Shown: piece after piece, positions 7,073 through 15,138 of the stretch | Numbering within the stretch: position 1 is the stretch's first letter | How the letters are laid out: each line of letters begins with the position of its first letter | Source of the DNA: Pseudonocardia humida | GTDB lineage: Bacteria; Actinomycetota; Actinomycetes; Mycobacteriales; Pseudonocardiaceae | Direction of reading: 5' to 3' | Assembly: GCF_023898865.1 (NCBI RefSeq) | Contig: NZ_JAGSOV010000009.1 | Location: 124,001 to 188,000, forward strand | DNA length: 64,000 bases | Made by a program: the position numbers and the translations under genes | The notes under the pieces: model-generated | Seen by the model: the letters and a program-made list of their open reading frames with translations, nothing else | The model's database searches: none | Told to the model about the DNA's origin: nothing

Positions 7073-8793
7073 CCCAGCGCGGCGCCGACGCCGACGCCGA
7101 CCGGTCCACGACCGGCCCGCCGCCGGTGATCGCCCGAGCGGCCGGGCCGGTGGTCCCGCCGGTCGTCGACCCGCCCACCGTCGAGGCCCGCCTGCTGGAG
7201 GGCTCGCAGACCGGCGTGATCACCTGCGACGAGCGCCGGGTGGTGCGCTCGGCCAACCCCGCCGCCCTGCGGCTGCTGCCCGGGCTGGCCGTCGGCGAGG
7301 TCCTCCCGACCGGCGCCGCGGTCCTCTGGACCGCGGGCCACGGGGAGAGCGTCGAGCTGGAGGCCGGGGGCCGCTCACTGGCCGCCCGCCGCCAGGACCT
7401 GCCCGACGGGTGGACGGGCTGGCACGTCGAGGACGTCACCGAGCCGCGCTCCCGGATGGACAGCCTGCTCGCCGAGCGCGCCCGCTCCCGCTTCCTGGCC
7501 GAGGCGGGCAACCGGCTCAAGCTGTCGCTGCACCCGGGGCGCACGGCCCGCACCGCGGCCCAGCTGGCCGCCCGGCTCACCGACGCGGCGGTCGTCGTCC
7601 TGCCGGTCGCGGCGGGCACGGTGCAGTGGTTCCGCTGCGACGCCGGGCAGGTCGACTCGGGCCGCCTGCGCGTCCGCGAGCTCCCCGGGCCGGTGGCCGC
7701 GGCGCTCGACGGGCTGGCCGTGCCGCCCGCCCCGCTGCTGCCCGCGGAGCTGCGCGGCGAGCCGTGGGCCCCGCAGGCGCCCACGGCGGGCGCCGTCGTC
7801 ACCGCGCTGCCCGGCAACGGCAAGCCGGCCGGCGCGCTGGTCCTGCTGCGCCGGACCGACCGGCCCGGCGACACCGGCCCGGACCAGGCGCTCGTGCACG
7901 AGTTCGCCCAGCACGCCGGGATCGCCCTGGCCGCGGCCGGTCTCTACGCCCAGCAGGCCCGCACCGCGGGGGTGCTCAAGCGCAGCCTGCTGGAGCCGCG
8001 GCTGCCCGAGATCGAGGGGATCACCCTGGGCGCCGCGTACCGGCCTGCCGACGAGGGCCTGCTGATCGGCGGCGACTTCTACGACGTGCACCCGGCCCGC
8101 CCCACCGACCCGGACGGCACGATGCTGCTGCTCGGCGACGTCTGCGGGAAGGGCGTCGACGCCGCGGTGAGCACCGGTCAGCTGCGCCAGTCGGTGCGCG
8201 CACTGCGCCGCGTCGAGCCCGACCCGGTCCGGCTGCTGGAGCTGCTCAACGCCACGATGCTGGAGGCCGTCCCGGACGACGCCGACCCGCGGTTCGTCAC
8301 CCTGGTCCTGGGCTCGGCCCGCCCGCTGCCCGGCGGTGGGCTGCGGCTGGTGCTGGCCGGTGGCGGGCACCCCGCGCCGCTGCTCGTGCGCCGCGGCGGT
8401 GTGGAGGCCGTGGAGATCGGCGGCACGCTCGTCGGCGGCATGCGACGGGCCCGGTTCCGCAGCCGCACCGTCGACCTGGCCCCCGGCGAGGCCTGCGTGC
8501 TCTACACCGACGGCGTCACCGAGGCCCGCGGCGGCGACGACGGCACCCAGCTCTTCGGCGAGGAGCGGCTCGCCGAGCTCCTGACCGGCTGCCACGTGCT
8601 GCCCGCCCCCGGCATCGCCGAGCGGGTCACCCAGCACACCGACCGCTGGCTGACCACCGACAACCACGACGACATCGCGGTGCTGGTCGTGCAGGCCCCG
8701 CTGCCGGTCAACCCGGCGACCGGGCGCAGGCACCTGCACTCCGTCGCCGCGTCCGCCACGCCCACGACGGGACTCGAGGAGGAGCCCGCTTGA
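7069..8793 (+). CDS. PAS-GAF-SpoIIE (PP2C-type) serine phosphatase
   Basis: A 574-residue protein. A PAS-like segment (about 38-100) is followed by a GAF-like region (about 140-290) and a C-terminal SpoIIE/RsbU PP2C domain (about 325-545). The metal-binding and catalytic motifs are present: IGGDFYDVHP, LLGDVCGKGVDAA, LYTDGVTEAR and HDDIAVLVV. Enzymes of this class dephosphorylate STAS anti-anti-sigma proteins, which then release a sigma factor from its anti-sigma kinase. The gene overlaps the next one (TTGA), and that one overlaps a STAS remnant (ATGA), so the three were built as one unit. The sensor domains suggest that phosphatase activity is gated by a signal, perhaps together with the B12 protein. 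Confidence 0.9.
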   Translation: MTQRGADADADRSTTGPPPVIARAAGPVVPPVVDPPTVEARLLEGSQTGVITCDERRVVRSANPAALRLLPGLAVGEVLPTGAAVLWTAGHGESVELEAGGRSLAARRQDLPDGWTGWHVEDVTEPRSRMDSLLAERARSRFLAEAGNRLKLSLHPGRTARTAAQLAARLTDAAVVVLPVAAGTVQWFRCDAGQVDSGRLRVRELPGPVAAALDGLAVPPAPLLPAELRGEPWAPQAPTAGAVVTALPGNGKPAGALVLLRRTDRPGDTGPDQALVHEFAQHAGIALAAAGLYAQQARTAGVLKRSLLEPRLPEIEGITLGAAYRPADEGLLIGGDFYDVHPARPTDPDGTMLLLGDVCGKGVDAAVSTGQLRQSVRALRRVEPDPVRLLELLNATMLEAVPDDADPRFVTLVLGSARPLPGGGLRLVLAGGGHPAPLLVRRGGVEAVEIGGTLVGGMRRARFRSRTVDLAPGEACVLYTDGVTEARGGDDGTQLFGEERLAELLTGCHVLPAPGIAERVTQHTDRWLTTDNHDDIAVLVVQAPLPVNPATGRRHLHSVAASATPTTGLEEEPA

Positions 8794-9833
8794 CCACCGC
8801 GCCACCCCGTCCCCCCGTTATCGGCGCGAGCGTCGCCGACGAGTTCTTCGACGCCCTGACCCGGGCCGACGAGCAGCACGCCCTCGACCTGGCCGGCGGC
8901 CTGGTGGCGGATGGGACCCCGGTCACCGACGTGCTGCTCGACCTGGTCGGCCCGGCGCAGGAGCGGGTCGGCCTGCTCTGGCAGACCGGCGAGTGGAGCG
9001 TCGCCCAGGAGCACGCCGCCACCTGCATCAACGAGCGGGTGGTCGCCGCCGTCGGCGGGCTAGTGGTCGCGGGCGACCGCGGCCACGTCGTGCTGGGCTG
9101 CCTGGACGGCGAGTGGCACGCGCTGCCGGCCCGGATCGTCGGCGAGGTGCTGCGCCAGCACGGCTGGCGGGTCACCTTCCTCGGCGCCAGCGTCCCCACC
9201 GCGCACCTGATCTCCTACCTGCACGAGCAGGGCCCCGACGTGGCCGCGGTGAGCTGCGCCCTGGCGATGCACCTGCCGGGCGCGCACCGCACGATCGCCG
9301 CCGCGCAGCGCACCGGCACCCCGGTGCTGGCCGGCGGGCCCGGCTTCGGCGCGGACGGCCGCTGGGCGCGGCTGCTCGGCGTCGACGCGTACGCCGCCAC
9401 GGCGACCGGGGCCGTCGACCTGCTGGCCACGGCCCGGTGGGTCGACCCGCCCGGCGCCGGCCGCGCGGCCGTCCCGGAGACCGGGGGCGCCGAGTACGCC
9501 GCGCTCCGCGAGCGGCGCACCGCGCTGGTGCGCGACACGGTCGCGCGCCTGGGCGGGGCCTCCCCGCCGGCCGGCGGCGGCGCCCTGGACGGCGACGCCG
9601 TCGATGACACCGGCCAGCTGGTCGACTTCCTGGCCGCCGCGGTCTACCTGGGCGAGCGCGACCTGTTCGCCGACCACGTCCGCTGGTTGTGCAGCGTGCT
9701 CTCCGCGCGCAAAGCGTCGACGGCGGTCGTGCGCTCCGCGCTCGACCGCCTCGACGAGGGCCTGCACGACTTCCCCTTCGCGCAGGGCTGCATCGCCGGC
9801 GCCCGGGAGCTGCTCGACGGAGCCCGGCGATGA
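8790..9833 (+). CDS. Cobalamin-binding protein of CarH/LitR photosensor type, without DNA-binding domain
   Basis: A 347-residue protein. The TTG at 8790 overlaps the upstream stop and has GAGGAGGAG before it. Residues about 15-95 form the helical cap of B12 sensors and contain W64 followed nine residues later by E74-H75. That W-x9-EH motif is the one by which CarH photoreceptors cap the adenosyl group of AdoCbl. Residues about 97-220 are the B12-binding Rossmann domain; GEWHALP supplies the lower-ligand His-110 (usual ExHxxG, here with Pro for Gly), and LAGGPGFG is the nucleotide-tail loop. No MerR domain is present. A further helical region of about 110 residues follows. Placed between a SpoIIE phosphatase and a STAS gene, it probably feeds a light or B12 signal into partner switching; this is inference. 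Confidence 0.85.
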   Translation: MTTAPPRPPVIGASVADEFFDALTRADEQHALDLAGGLVADGTPVTDVLLDLVGPAQERVGLLWQTGEWSVAQEHAATCINERVVAAVGGLVVAGDRGHVVLGCLDGEWHALPARIVGEVLRQHGWRVTFLGASVPTAHLISYLHEQGPDVAAVSCALAMHLPGAHRTIAAAQRTGTPVLAGGPGFGADGRWARLLGVDAYAATATGAVDLLATARWVDPPGAGRAAVPETGGAEYAALRERRTALVRDTVARLGGASPPAGGGALDGDAVDDTGQLVDFLAAAVYLGERDLFADHVRWLCSVLSARKASTAVVRSALDRLDEGLHDFPFAQGCIAGARELLDGARR

Positions 9834-10024
9834 GTCGTCACGACCACCTCCGCGTCGAGGCCGATCCCGCCACCGGCGTCGTGGTGCTGGTCGGGGAGCT
9901 GAGCTTCGTCACCGTGCCCGCTAGCCCGCTCAGGCCTCGGCGGGCTCGGGTGCCGGGCGGCCGGGCACGGTCGGGTCGGGCGCCGGGTCGCGGCGCCGCC
10001 CCTCCCCCAGCTTCACCACGCTGA
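9830..10024 (+). pseudogene. Truncated STAS (anti-sigma antagonist) gene
   Basis: The start overlaps the B12 gene stop (ATGA). About the first 30 codons read HLRVEADPATGVVVLVGEL then SFVTVP, the first two strands of a STAS domain. After that the frame runs antisense into the 3' end of the EamA gene and is no longer STAS-like. The helix with the phosphorylatable Ser and the rest of the roughly 110-residue domain are missing. A deletion or rearrangement at about 9920 probably fused this stump to the EamA locus. The stump is unlikely to act as an antagonist. Confidence 0.7.
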
Positions 10025-10931
10025 TCCCCAGCAGGATCAGCGTGCCGCCGACCACCTGCACCCAGCCGGGCAGCTCGTCGAGCAGCAGCCACGCGAACGC
10101 GATGGCCGCGACGACCTCGGACAGCGCCACGAACGAGGCCAGCCGCGAGCCCAGCGAGCGGATGGCCGCGACGCCGGTGACGTAGGCGACGGCCGCGGTG
10201 ACGACGCCGAGGGCCAGCAGCGGCAGCCACCACGCGACGGTGCCCGCGGCGAACTCGACGGGCGCCGTGGACACCTCCAGCGGGACCACCCCGAGCAGGC
10301 CGGCGACCAGCAGCACGATCGAGCCGATGACCAGGCCCGCGGCCACGAGCACCGTGCCGGGCAGGCCGTCCTCGCCCTCGCCCGCGCCGTTGGAGGAGAG
10401 CACGAAGTAGGTGGCGGCACCGGCCATGGCGCCCAGCGCCCACAGGACGCCGACCGTGCTGACCTGCACCCCGGAGAGCAGGTCGAGCACCAGCACGAGG
10501 CCGGCCACGCCGATCAGCGCGCCCAGCACGGTCAGCCGCCCGGGGCGCTGGCCGTGGCGCAGCCACATCCACAGGACCACCGGGACGGGCGCGGTGTACT
10601 CGATCAGCAGCGCCACCCCGACCTGCATGTGGGCCACGGCGTTGAAGTAGGCCAGCTGGCAGCCGGCCACCGCGACCAGGCCGTAGGCGGTGACCAGGCC
10701 CAGGTGGCGGCGCAGCACCGACCACCGGCCGCGCAGGTGGTAGAGCGCCAGGGGCACCAGCACCGTCGCCCCCACCAGCAGCCGCACGACCACCGCGGCC
10801 GCCGACGACCAGCCGGCGTCCATGAGACCGCGGGCGAGCGACCCGGACAGCCCGAAGGACGACGCCGAGGCCACCGCCCAGAGCAGGCCGGTGGCCGACG
10901 AGGTCGCCCTGTCATGTGTCAAAGTCGCCAT
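9930..10931 (-). CDS. EamA/DMT-family 10-TM transporter
   Basis: A 333-residue protein with ten hydrophobic segments in two EamA repeats. Examples are GLLWAVASASSFGLSGSLA at the start, and the second repeat ending FAWLLLDELPGWVQVVGG, which carries the typical 'E' before the last helix. A Pro/Arg-rich cytoplasmic tail closes it. DMT transporters export amino acids, metabolites or drugs; the substrate is unknown. The ATG at 10931 lies 9 bases after a TAGCGT -10 element, so the mRNA should be nearly leaderless. It is divergent from a CGNR-type regulator, which probably controls it. Confidence 0.88.
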   Translation of the reverse strand: MATLTHDRATSSATGLLWAVASASSFGLSGSLARGLMDAGWSSAAAVVVRLLVGATVLVPLALYHLRGRWSVLRRHLGLVTAYGLVAVAGCQLAYFNAVAHMQVGVALLIEYTAPVPVVLWMWLRHGQRPGRLTVLGALIGVAGLVLVLDLLSGVQVSTVGVLWALGAMAGAATYFVLSSNGAGEGEDGLPGTVLVAAGLVIGSIVLLVAGLLGVVPLEVSTAPVEFAAGTVAWWLPLLALGVVTAAVAYVTGVAAIRSLGSRLASFVALSEVVAAIAFAWLLLDELPGWVQVVGGTLILLGISVVKLGEGRRRDPAPDPTVPGRPAPEPAEA

Positions 10932-10969
10932 GACTCATGACGCTAGGACGGACCGAGTAATGTGTCAAC
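10929..10969. promoter_or_regulatory. Divergent, overlapping promoters with a palindrome (EamA / CGNR regulator)
   Basis: On the minus strand TTGACA (10968-10963), 17 nt, then TAGCGT (10945-10940) places the start site at or next to the EamA ATG (10931). On the plus strand TAATGT (10958-10963) ends 6 nt before the regulator ATG (10970), which would be leaderless. CATGACTCATG (10929-10939) is a perfect inverted repeat over the EamA start. ATGTGTCAA occurs twice (10914-10922 and 10960-10968). One bound repressor here could block both promoters. Confidence 0.6.
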
Positions 10970-11500
10970 ATGCTCTTCGACCATGACACGGTCGCGTCGC
11001 TGCTCGCCGCGGTCGAACTCGTCAACTCCGGTGAGGAGCCCGACACGCTGACCTCGCAGGCCGAGCTCGACACGTTCTACGACGCGCACGGCTACACCGG
11101 CGAGCGCACCCGCGACGCCGCCGAGCTGGAGGCGGTGCGCGCGCTGCGCCCCCGCCTGCGCGGGCTGCTGACCGCCGACCGCGACACCGCCGTGGAGATC
11201 GTCAACTCCATCCTGGCCGAGCACCGGGCGGTCCCCCAGCTGCTGCGCCACGACGGCTTCGACTACCACATCCACGCCACCAGCCGGGACGCCCCGTTCG
11301 CGGTGCAGATCGAGGTGGAGACGGCCATGGCGATGGTCGACCTCATCCGGGCCGACGAGCTGAGCAGGCTCTCGGTGTGCGCCGACGAGACCTGCGACGG
11401 CATCGTGATCGACATGTCCCGCAACCGCTCGCGGCGCTTCTGCAGCACGGCCTGCGGCAACCGGGTCGCCGCCGCGGCCTACCGCGCCCGGCGGGCCTGA
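10970..11500 (+). CDS. CGNR zinc-finger (ABATE-type) regulator
   Basis: A 176-residue protein. The N-terminal part (about 1-130) resembles the ABATE domain, with AVELVNSGEEPDTL and LRGLLTADRD. The C-terminus has the CGNR zinc finger: C-x4-C in SVCADETC, then FCSTACGNR and the basic AAAAYRARR tail. Proteins of this type are treated as transcription regulators, commonly next to a transporter or enzyme gene read in the opposite direction. That arrangement is present here with the EamA transporter. The ligand is unknown, and autoregulation through the shared intergenic palindrome is inferred. Confidence 0.85.
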   Translation: MLFDHDTVASLLAAVELVNSGEEPDTLTSQAELDTFYDAHGYTGERTRDAAELEAVRALRPRLRGLLTADRDTAVEIVNSILAEHRAVPQLLRHDGFDYHIHATSRDAPFAVQIEVETAMAMVDLIRADELSRLSVCADETCDGIVIDMSRNRSRRFCSTACGNRVAAAAYRARRA

Positions 11501-11538
11501 TCGCCGCCGGGTGAGGATGCGGGGGTGAGGAACGCGCC

Positions 11539-13494
11539 GTGACCCTGGCCGGCCTGCTGACCCTGCCCGTGGTGTGGCTGCTCGGGGTGGTGATCAGCCG
11601 CCCGCTCGGGCTGGACTTCTCGCTGACCCGCAGGCTCGCCGCCGGGCTGCTCGCCTTCACGATGACGACGTCGGTCATCCGGGCGATCACGCCCGACTCG
11701 GTGATCGCCGAGGGCAGCAACTTCCCGGCCTTCTGGTACCTGCTGCTCGGCGCCCTGATCAGCGTCGTGGTCGCGATGGTGCTGCTGGTGCTGGTCGAGG
11801 CGCTGGTGCCCAGCGGGGCGCTGCCCGGCCCGGTGGCGCTGGCCAGGGCGATGCCCCGGCGGCTGCGGCGGGCCCGGCGCTACCTGCGGATCGCCCGCGT
11901 GCTGGCCCGCCACGGCCTGGCCGCCTACGTGTTCACCCGCCAGCGCCCCGACCTCGCCGGGTCCGACGGCCGGCGCAGGCTGGGCCGCTCCCTGGCCGCG
12001 GCGCTCGACGACGCCGGCGTCACCTTCGTCAAGCTGGGCCAGATCCTGGCCACCCGGGCCGACCTGCTGCCCGTCGAGTTCATCGAGGAGCTGGGCAGGC
12101 TGCAGACGGCGGCGAGCCCGGTGCCGTGGGCGGACGTCCGCGCGGTGCTCACCGCCGAGCTGGGCCGCCCGCCCGAGGAGGTGTTCGCCGACATCTCGAC
12201 CGAGCCGCTGGCGGCGGCGTCGATCGGCCAGGTGCACGCCGCGACGACGACCGACGGGCGCCCGGTCGTGGTGAAGGTGCTGCGGCCGGGCATCGAGCGG
12301 GTCGTGGCCGGCGACCTGGACATCCTGCTGCGGCTGTGCCGCCGGTTGCAGACCCGCACCCGGTGGGGGCGCTCGCTGGGGGTCTCGGCGCTGGCCGAGG
12401 GGTTCGCCGGGGCGCTGCGCGAGGAGCTGGACTTCCGCATCGAGGCGCGCAACATCGCCGCCGTCGCCGCGGGCAGCGCGGTGCGGGAGGTCCCGGCCGT
12501 GCGCGTGCCGGCCGTCGGGCCGGTCGCGGTGACCCGGCGGATCCTGGTGATGGAGCGGCTGTCGGGCGTCCCGGTAGACACCGCGCCGGAGGGCGTCGAC
12601 CGGGCCGCGCTGGCCCGCACCCTGCTGGAGTTCCTGCTGCGCCAGGTGCTGGTCGACGGGGTCTTCCACGCCGACCCGCACCCGGGCAACCTCCTGCTGC
12701 TCGACGGCGGGCCGGACCGGCCGCGGGTCGGGCTGCTCGACCTGGGCTCCGTCGGGCGGATCGACTCCGTGCTGCGCGCCGGGCTGGCCCGGCTCCTGAT
12801 GGCCGTCGACCGGGCCGACCCGGTGGCCGCGGTCGCCGCGCTGCTCGCCGTCACCGACGTCCCCGACGGCCTCGACGAGCGCGCGCTGCAGCGCGACACC
12901 GGCCGCTTCCTGGCCCGGCACCTGGGCCCGGGCACCTCGCTGTCCGCGGCGCTGGTCGGCGAGCTGTTCGCGCTGCTGGGCAGGCACCGGATCGGCGCGC
13001 CGCCGGAGCTGGCGGCCGTGCTGCGCGCCATCGGCACCCTGGAGGGCACGCTGACCGGCCTCGACCCGGCGTTCGACGTGCTCGCCGAGGCCCGCGCGTT
13101 CGCCGCCCGCCAGGTCGGCGCCGAGCTCACCCCGGCCGCGCTGCGCCGCACGCTCACCGACGAGCTGCTGTCCCTGCTGCCGCTGGTGCGCGGGCTCCCG
13201 CAGCGGGTCGACCGGATGGCGTCGGCGCTGGAGGAGGGCCGGCTGACCGTGCGGCTGGCCGGACCGCCGGGGCTGTCCGGCGCCACCGGGCTCAACGCGC
13301 TGCTGTCCACGGCCATCGCGGCCACCACCGGACTGATGGCGGCGCTGCTGCTGGTGGCCGGGGGCGGGCCGCGGATCAGCGAGGCGATGACGCTGCACCA
13401 GCTGTTCGGCTACCTGCTGCTGGTCGTGTCGACGATCCTCGGGCTGCGGGTGCTCGGGCTGGTGTACCGGGGCCGGCCGGGAGCCGGCCGGTGA
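11539..13494 (+). CDS. UbiB/ABC1 (AarF)-family atypical kinase
   Basis: A 651-residue protein with a GTG start and GTGAGGA upstream. Two or three hydrophobic segments lead (1-75), then the ABC1 core: VTFVKLGQILATRADLLP (the KxGQ motif), EPLAAASIGQVHAA (Ala-rich nucleotide loop replacing the usual P-loop), VVVKVLRPGI (Lys), EELDFRIEARN, VFHADPHPGNLL (catalytic loop) and LLDLGSVGRI, which has Leu-Asp-Leu-Gly where most kinases have DFG. Two hydrophobic helices close the protein. UbiB-type proteins support isoprenoid quinone or lipid handling. In actinobacteria the role is unsettled, so quinone biology is only a family-level guess. The stop overlaps the Nudix gene start (GTGA). Confidence 0.87.
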   Translation: MTLAGLLTLPVVWLLGVVISRPLGLDFSLTRRLAAGLLAFTMTTSVIRAITPDSVIAEGSNFPAFWYLLLGALISVVVAMVLLVLVEALVPSGALPGPVALARAMPRRLRRARRYLRIARVLARHGLAAYVFTRQRPDLAGSDGRRRLGRSLAAALDDAGVTFVKLGQILATRADLLPVEFIEELGRLQTAASPVPWADVRAVLTAELGRPPEEVFADISTEPLAAASIGQVHAATTTDGRPVVVKVLRPGIERVVAGDLDILLRLCRRLQTRTRWGRSLGVSALAEGFAGALREELDFRIEARNIAAVAAGSAVREVPAVRVPAVGPVAVTRRILVMERLSGVPVDTAPEGVDRAALARTLLEFLLRQVLVDGVFHADPHPGNLLLLDGGPDRPRVGLLDLGSVGRIDSVLRAGLARLLMAVDRADPVAAVAALLAVTDVPDGLDERALQRDTGRFLARHLGPGTSLSAALVGELFALLGRHRIGAPPELAAVLRAIGTLEGTLTGLDPAFDVLAEARAFAARQVGAELTPAALRRTLTDELLSLLPLVRGLPQRVDRMASALEEGRLTVRLAGPPGLSGATGLNALLSTAIAATTGLMAALLLVAGGGPRISEAMTLHQLFGYLLLVVSTILGLRVLGLVYRGRPGAGR

Positions 13495-14006
13495 GCCGGG
13501 TGGAGGCGGCGGTGCTGGTGCCGCTGCACGTCGGGCCCGCGGGCGAGCGGCGGATCGTGCTGATCGAGCGGACGCCGCACGGGGTGCACGGCGGCGACGT
13601 CGCGCTGCCAGGCGGGCGGCGCGAACCGGGCGACGCCTCGCTGCGGGAGACGGCGGTCCGGGAGACCGTCGAGGAGCTGGGCGTGCCGCGCTCGACGGTC
13701 GTGGCGCTGCTCGACCTCGACCCGGTGGCCACGCGCAGCACCGGGTTCCTGGTCACGCCGGTCGTCGGCCGGCTGCTGGCGGTGCCGCCGGTGTGGCGCC
13801 CGCAGGAGCGCGAGGTCGCCGCGGTGCTCGACGTGGCGGTGGCGGCGCTGCTGGACCCGGCGGCGGCCGGCGAGCAGGGCGTGGAGTACGGCGGCCGCCT
13901 GGTGAGCGTCCCGGTGCTGCGCCTCGGCGAGCGCGTCGTCTGGGGTCTGACGCTGCGGATCCTCGCCCCGCTGCTGCCCCGGATCGCCGCCGGGGAGTTC
14001 GACTGA
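13491..14006 (+). CDS. Nudix hydrolase, CoA diphosphatase (NudL)-like
   Basis: A 171-residue protein whose GTG start overlaps the UbiB stop. It has the NudL-type signature LIERTPHGVHGGDVALPGG, corresponding to 'LLtkRs..lr.H.GevafPGG'. The Nudix helix follows, RETAVRETVEELGV, with Asp (GDAS) where generic Nudix boxes have the first Glu, as in CoA diphosphatases. These enzymes hydrolyse CoA or acyl-CoA to 4'-phosphopantetheine and 3',5'-ADP. The substrate is inferred from the motif only. Tight coupling to the UbiB-like gene suggests co-translation rather than a shared pathway. Confidence 0.8.
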   Translation: MSRVEAAVLVPLHVGPAGERRIVLIERTPHGVHGGDVALPGGRREPGDASLRETAVRETVEELGVPRSTVVALLDLDPVATRSTGFLVTPVVGRLLAVPPVWRPQEREVAAVLDVAVAALLDPAAAGEQGVEYGGRLVSVPVLRLGERVVWGLTLRILAPLLPRIAAGEFD

Positions 14007-14168
14007 TACTCGATCGGGCAGCCCGCAGACTCTGAATCGATACAGTCATACCTGCACTTGCGAGTGGGCAAATCTGTATTGCAGACTAGAGACATCCACT
14101 CGGAGCCGGGAGTTCCGGCCCGGTGGCCGCATCGCACGCAGGCGCGCCGCAGGAGAGGAGAGACCGCG

Positions 14169-14609
14169 ATGCTGATGCGCCCCGAACCCTTCCGCGAGCT
14201 GGACCGGATCGCCCGGCACGCCTTCGGCGGTCCGATCCGCGGCCGGGCGCAGCCGGCCACCATCCCGATGGACGCCTACCGCCGGGGTGACGAGTTCGTC
14301 CTCGAGTTCGACCTGCCCGGCGTCGACCCTGAGGCGATCGAGCTGACCGTCGAGCGCGACGTCCTGACCGTGAAGGCCGAGCGCCACCCGACGCCGCGCG
14401 ACGAGCACGTGGAGCTGCGGATCGCCGAGCGCACCCACGGCGCCTGCTCCCGAGAGCTGTTCCTCGGCGACGACCTCGACCTCGACCGCATCCGCGCCGA
14501 CCACCGCGCCGGCGTGCTCACCCTGCGGATCCCGGTCGCGGAGAAGGCCGGACCACGCACGATCACCGTCTCCACCGGCGACCGCGAGCGCCACGAGATC
14601 AACGCCTGA
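14169..14609 (+). CDS. Hsp20/alpha-crystallin small heat-shock protein
   Basis: A 146-residue protein. The ATG at 14169 is chosen because AGGAGAGGAGAG lies directly upstream. The alpha-crystallin domain is clear: IPMDAYRRGDEFVLEFDLPGV, IELTVERDVLTVKAER, a long loop, then ADHRAGVLTLRIPV with the conserved G-x-L between beta-strands 8 and 9. It ends RERHEINA, with an I/V-x-I/V-like tail (TITVS) for oligomer contacts. It holds unfolding proteins as an ATP-independent chaperone. The 160-nt leader is less GC-rich and contains TTGC-N6-GCAA, but no clear HAIR (HspR) or CIRCE element. Confidence 0.92.
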   Translation: MLMRPEPFRELDRIARHAFGGPIRGRAQPATIPMDAYRRGDEFVLEFDLPGVDPEAIELTVERDVLTVKAERHPTPRDEHVELRIAERTHGACSRELFLGDDLDLDRIRADHRAGVLTLRIPVAEKAGPRTITVSTGDRERHEINA

Positions 14610-14646
14610 CCGTCGTACCCGCCGCGCACGCGCGGGGAGGTGTGCC

Positions 14647-15138
14647 ATGACCACCGGACAGTTCGCGACCGCGACCCCCACCGCCCCGGACGCCCTCGAC
14701 CCGGCCACCGAGATCGAGCGGACGTTCCTGGCGATCGCCGTCGAGCTGATCGCCGAGGGCTGGCCGGGCGAGCCGCGACACCGGCCCGACACCCGACGCA
14801 CACCGCCCCCGACGCGTTCCGCGGTCGGGGCCGCGGGAAGGGCCCGCCCGGGTCCGCACGACCGGTCCACCGGACCCGGACCACGGACCGGCCGCGCCCG
14901 CGGGAGGCACCGCCCCGAACCCCGGGAGCGCTCCCCTCCGGTCCACCGCCGATCCGACCCGACGTCGAGAGGAGGTGGGTCCGAGCACAGCACCACCTGC
15001 CACAGGAGATCCACGACGACTCACGTCTCTGTCTCGCCCGGCTCCCGCCGGGCCACCGACCGCCCCGCCCGGTCCCGGGCGGGGCGGTCGGCCGGACGGG
15101 GGCACCGTCCACGACACAGCGAGGAGACCGACGCGTGA
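14647..15138 (+). CDS. Hypothetical protein, only N-terminal third looks coding
   Basis: ATG after GGGGAGG, with a GTGA overlap to the next gene. The first 42 codons (IERTFLAIAVELIAEGWPGE) have normal high-GC third positions. From about 14780 onward rare codons (CGA, AGG, GGA, ACA) become frequent and the product turns into Arg/Pro/Ser-rich filler. This pattern suggests that a real short gene was truncated or frameshifted near 14780. I recognise no domain. Confidence 0.3.
   Translation: MTTGQFATATPTAPDALDPATEIERTFLAIAVELIAEGWPGEPRHRPDTRRTPPPTRSAVGAAGRARPGPHDRSTGPGPRTGRARGRHRPEPRERSPPVHRRSDPTSRGGGSEHSTTCHRRSTTTHVSVSPGSRRATDRPARSRAGRSAGRGHRPRHSEETDA

Noticed and set aside
5859..7874. Open minus-strand frame continuing far upstream of the MFS transporter
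   Set aside because: It crosses the PRPP synthetase and SpoIIE genes; codon bias and protein content are shadow-like. Only the MFS part is real.
14007..14168. HspR (HAIR) or CIRCE operator before Hsp20
   Set aside because: Only a weak TTGC-N6-GCAA repeat is present; neither consensus is matched.
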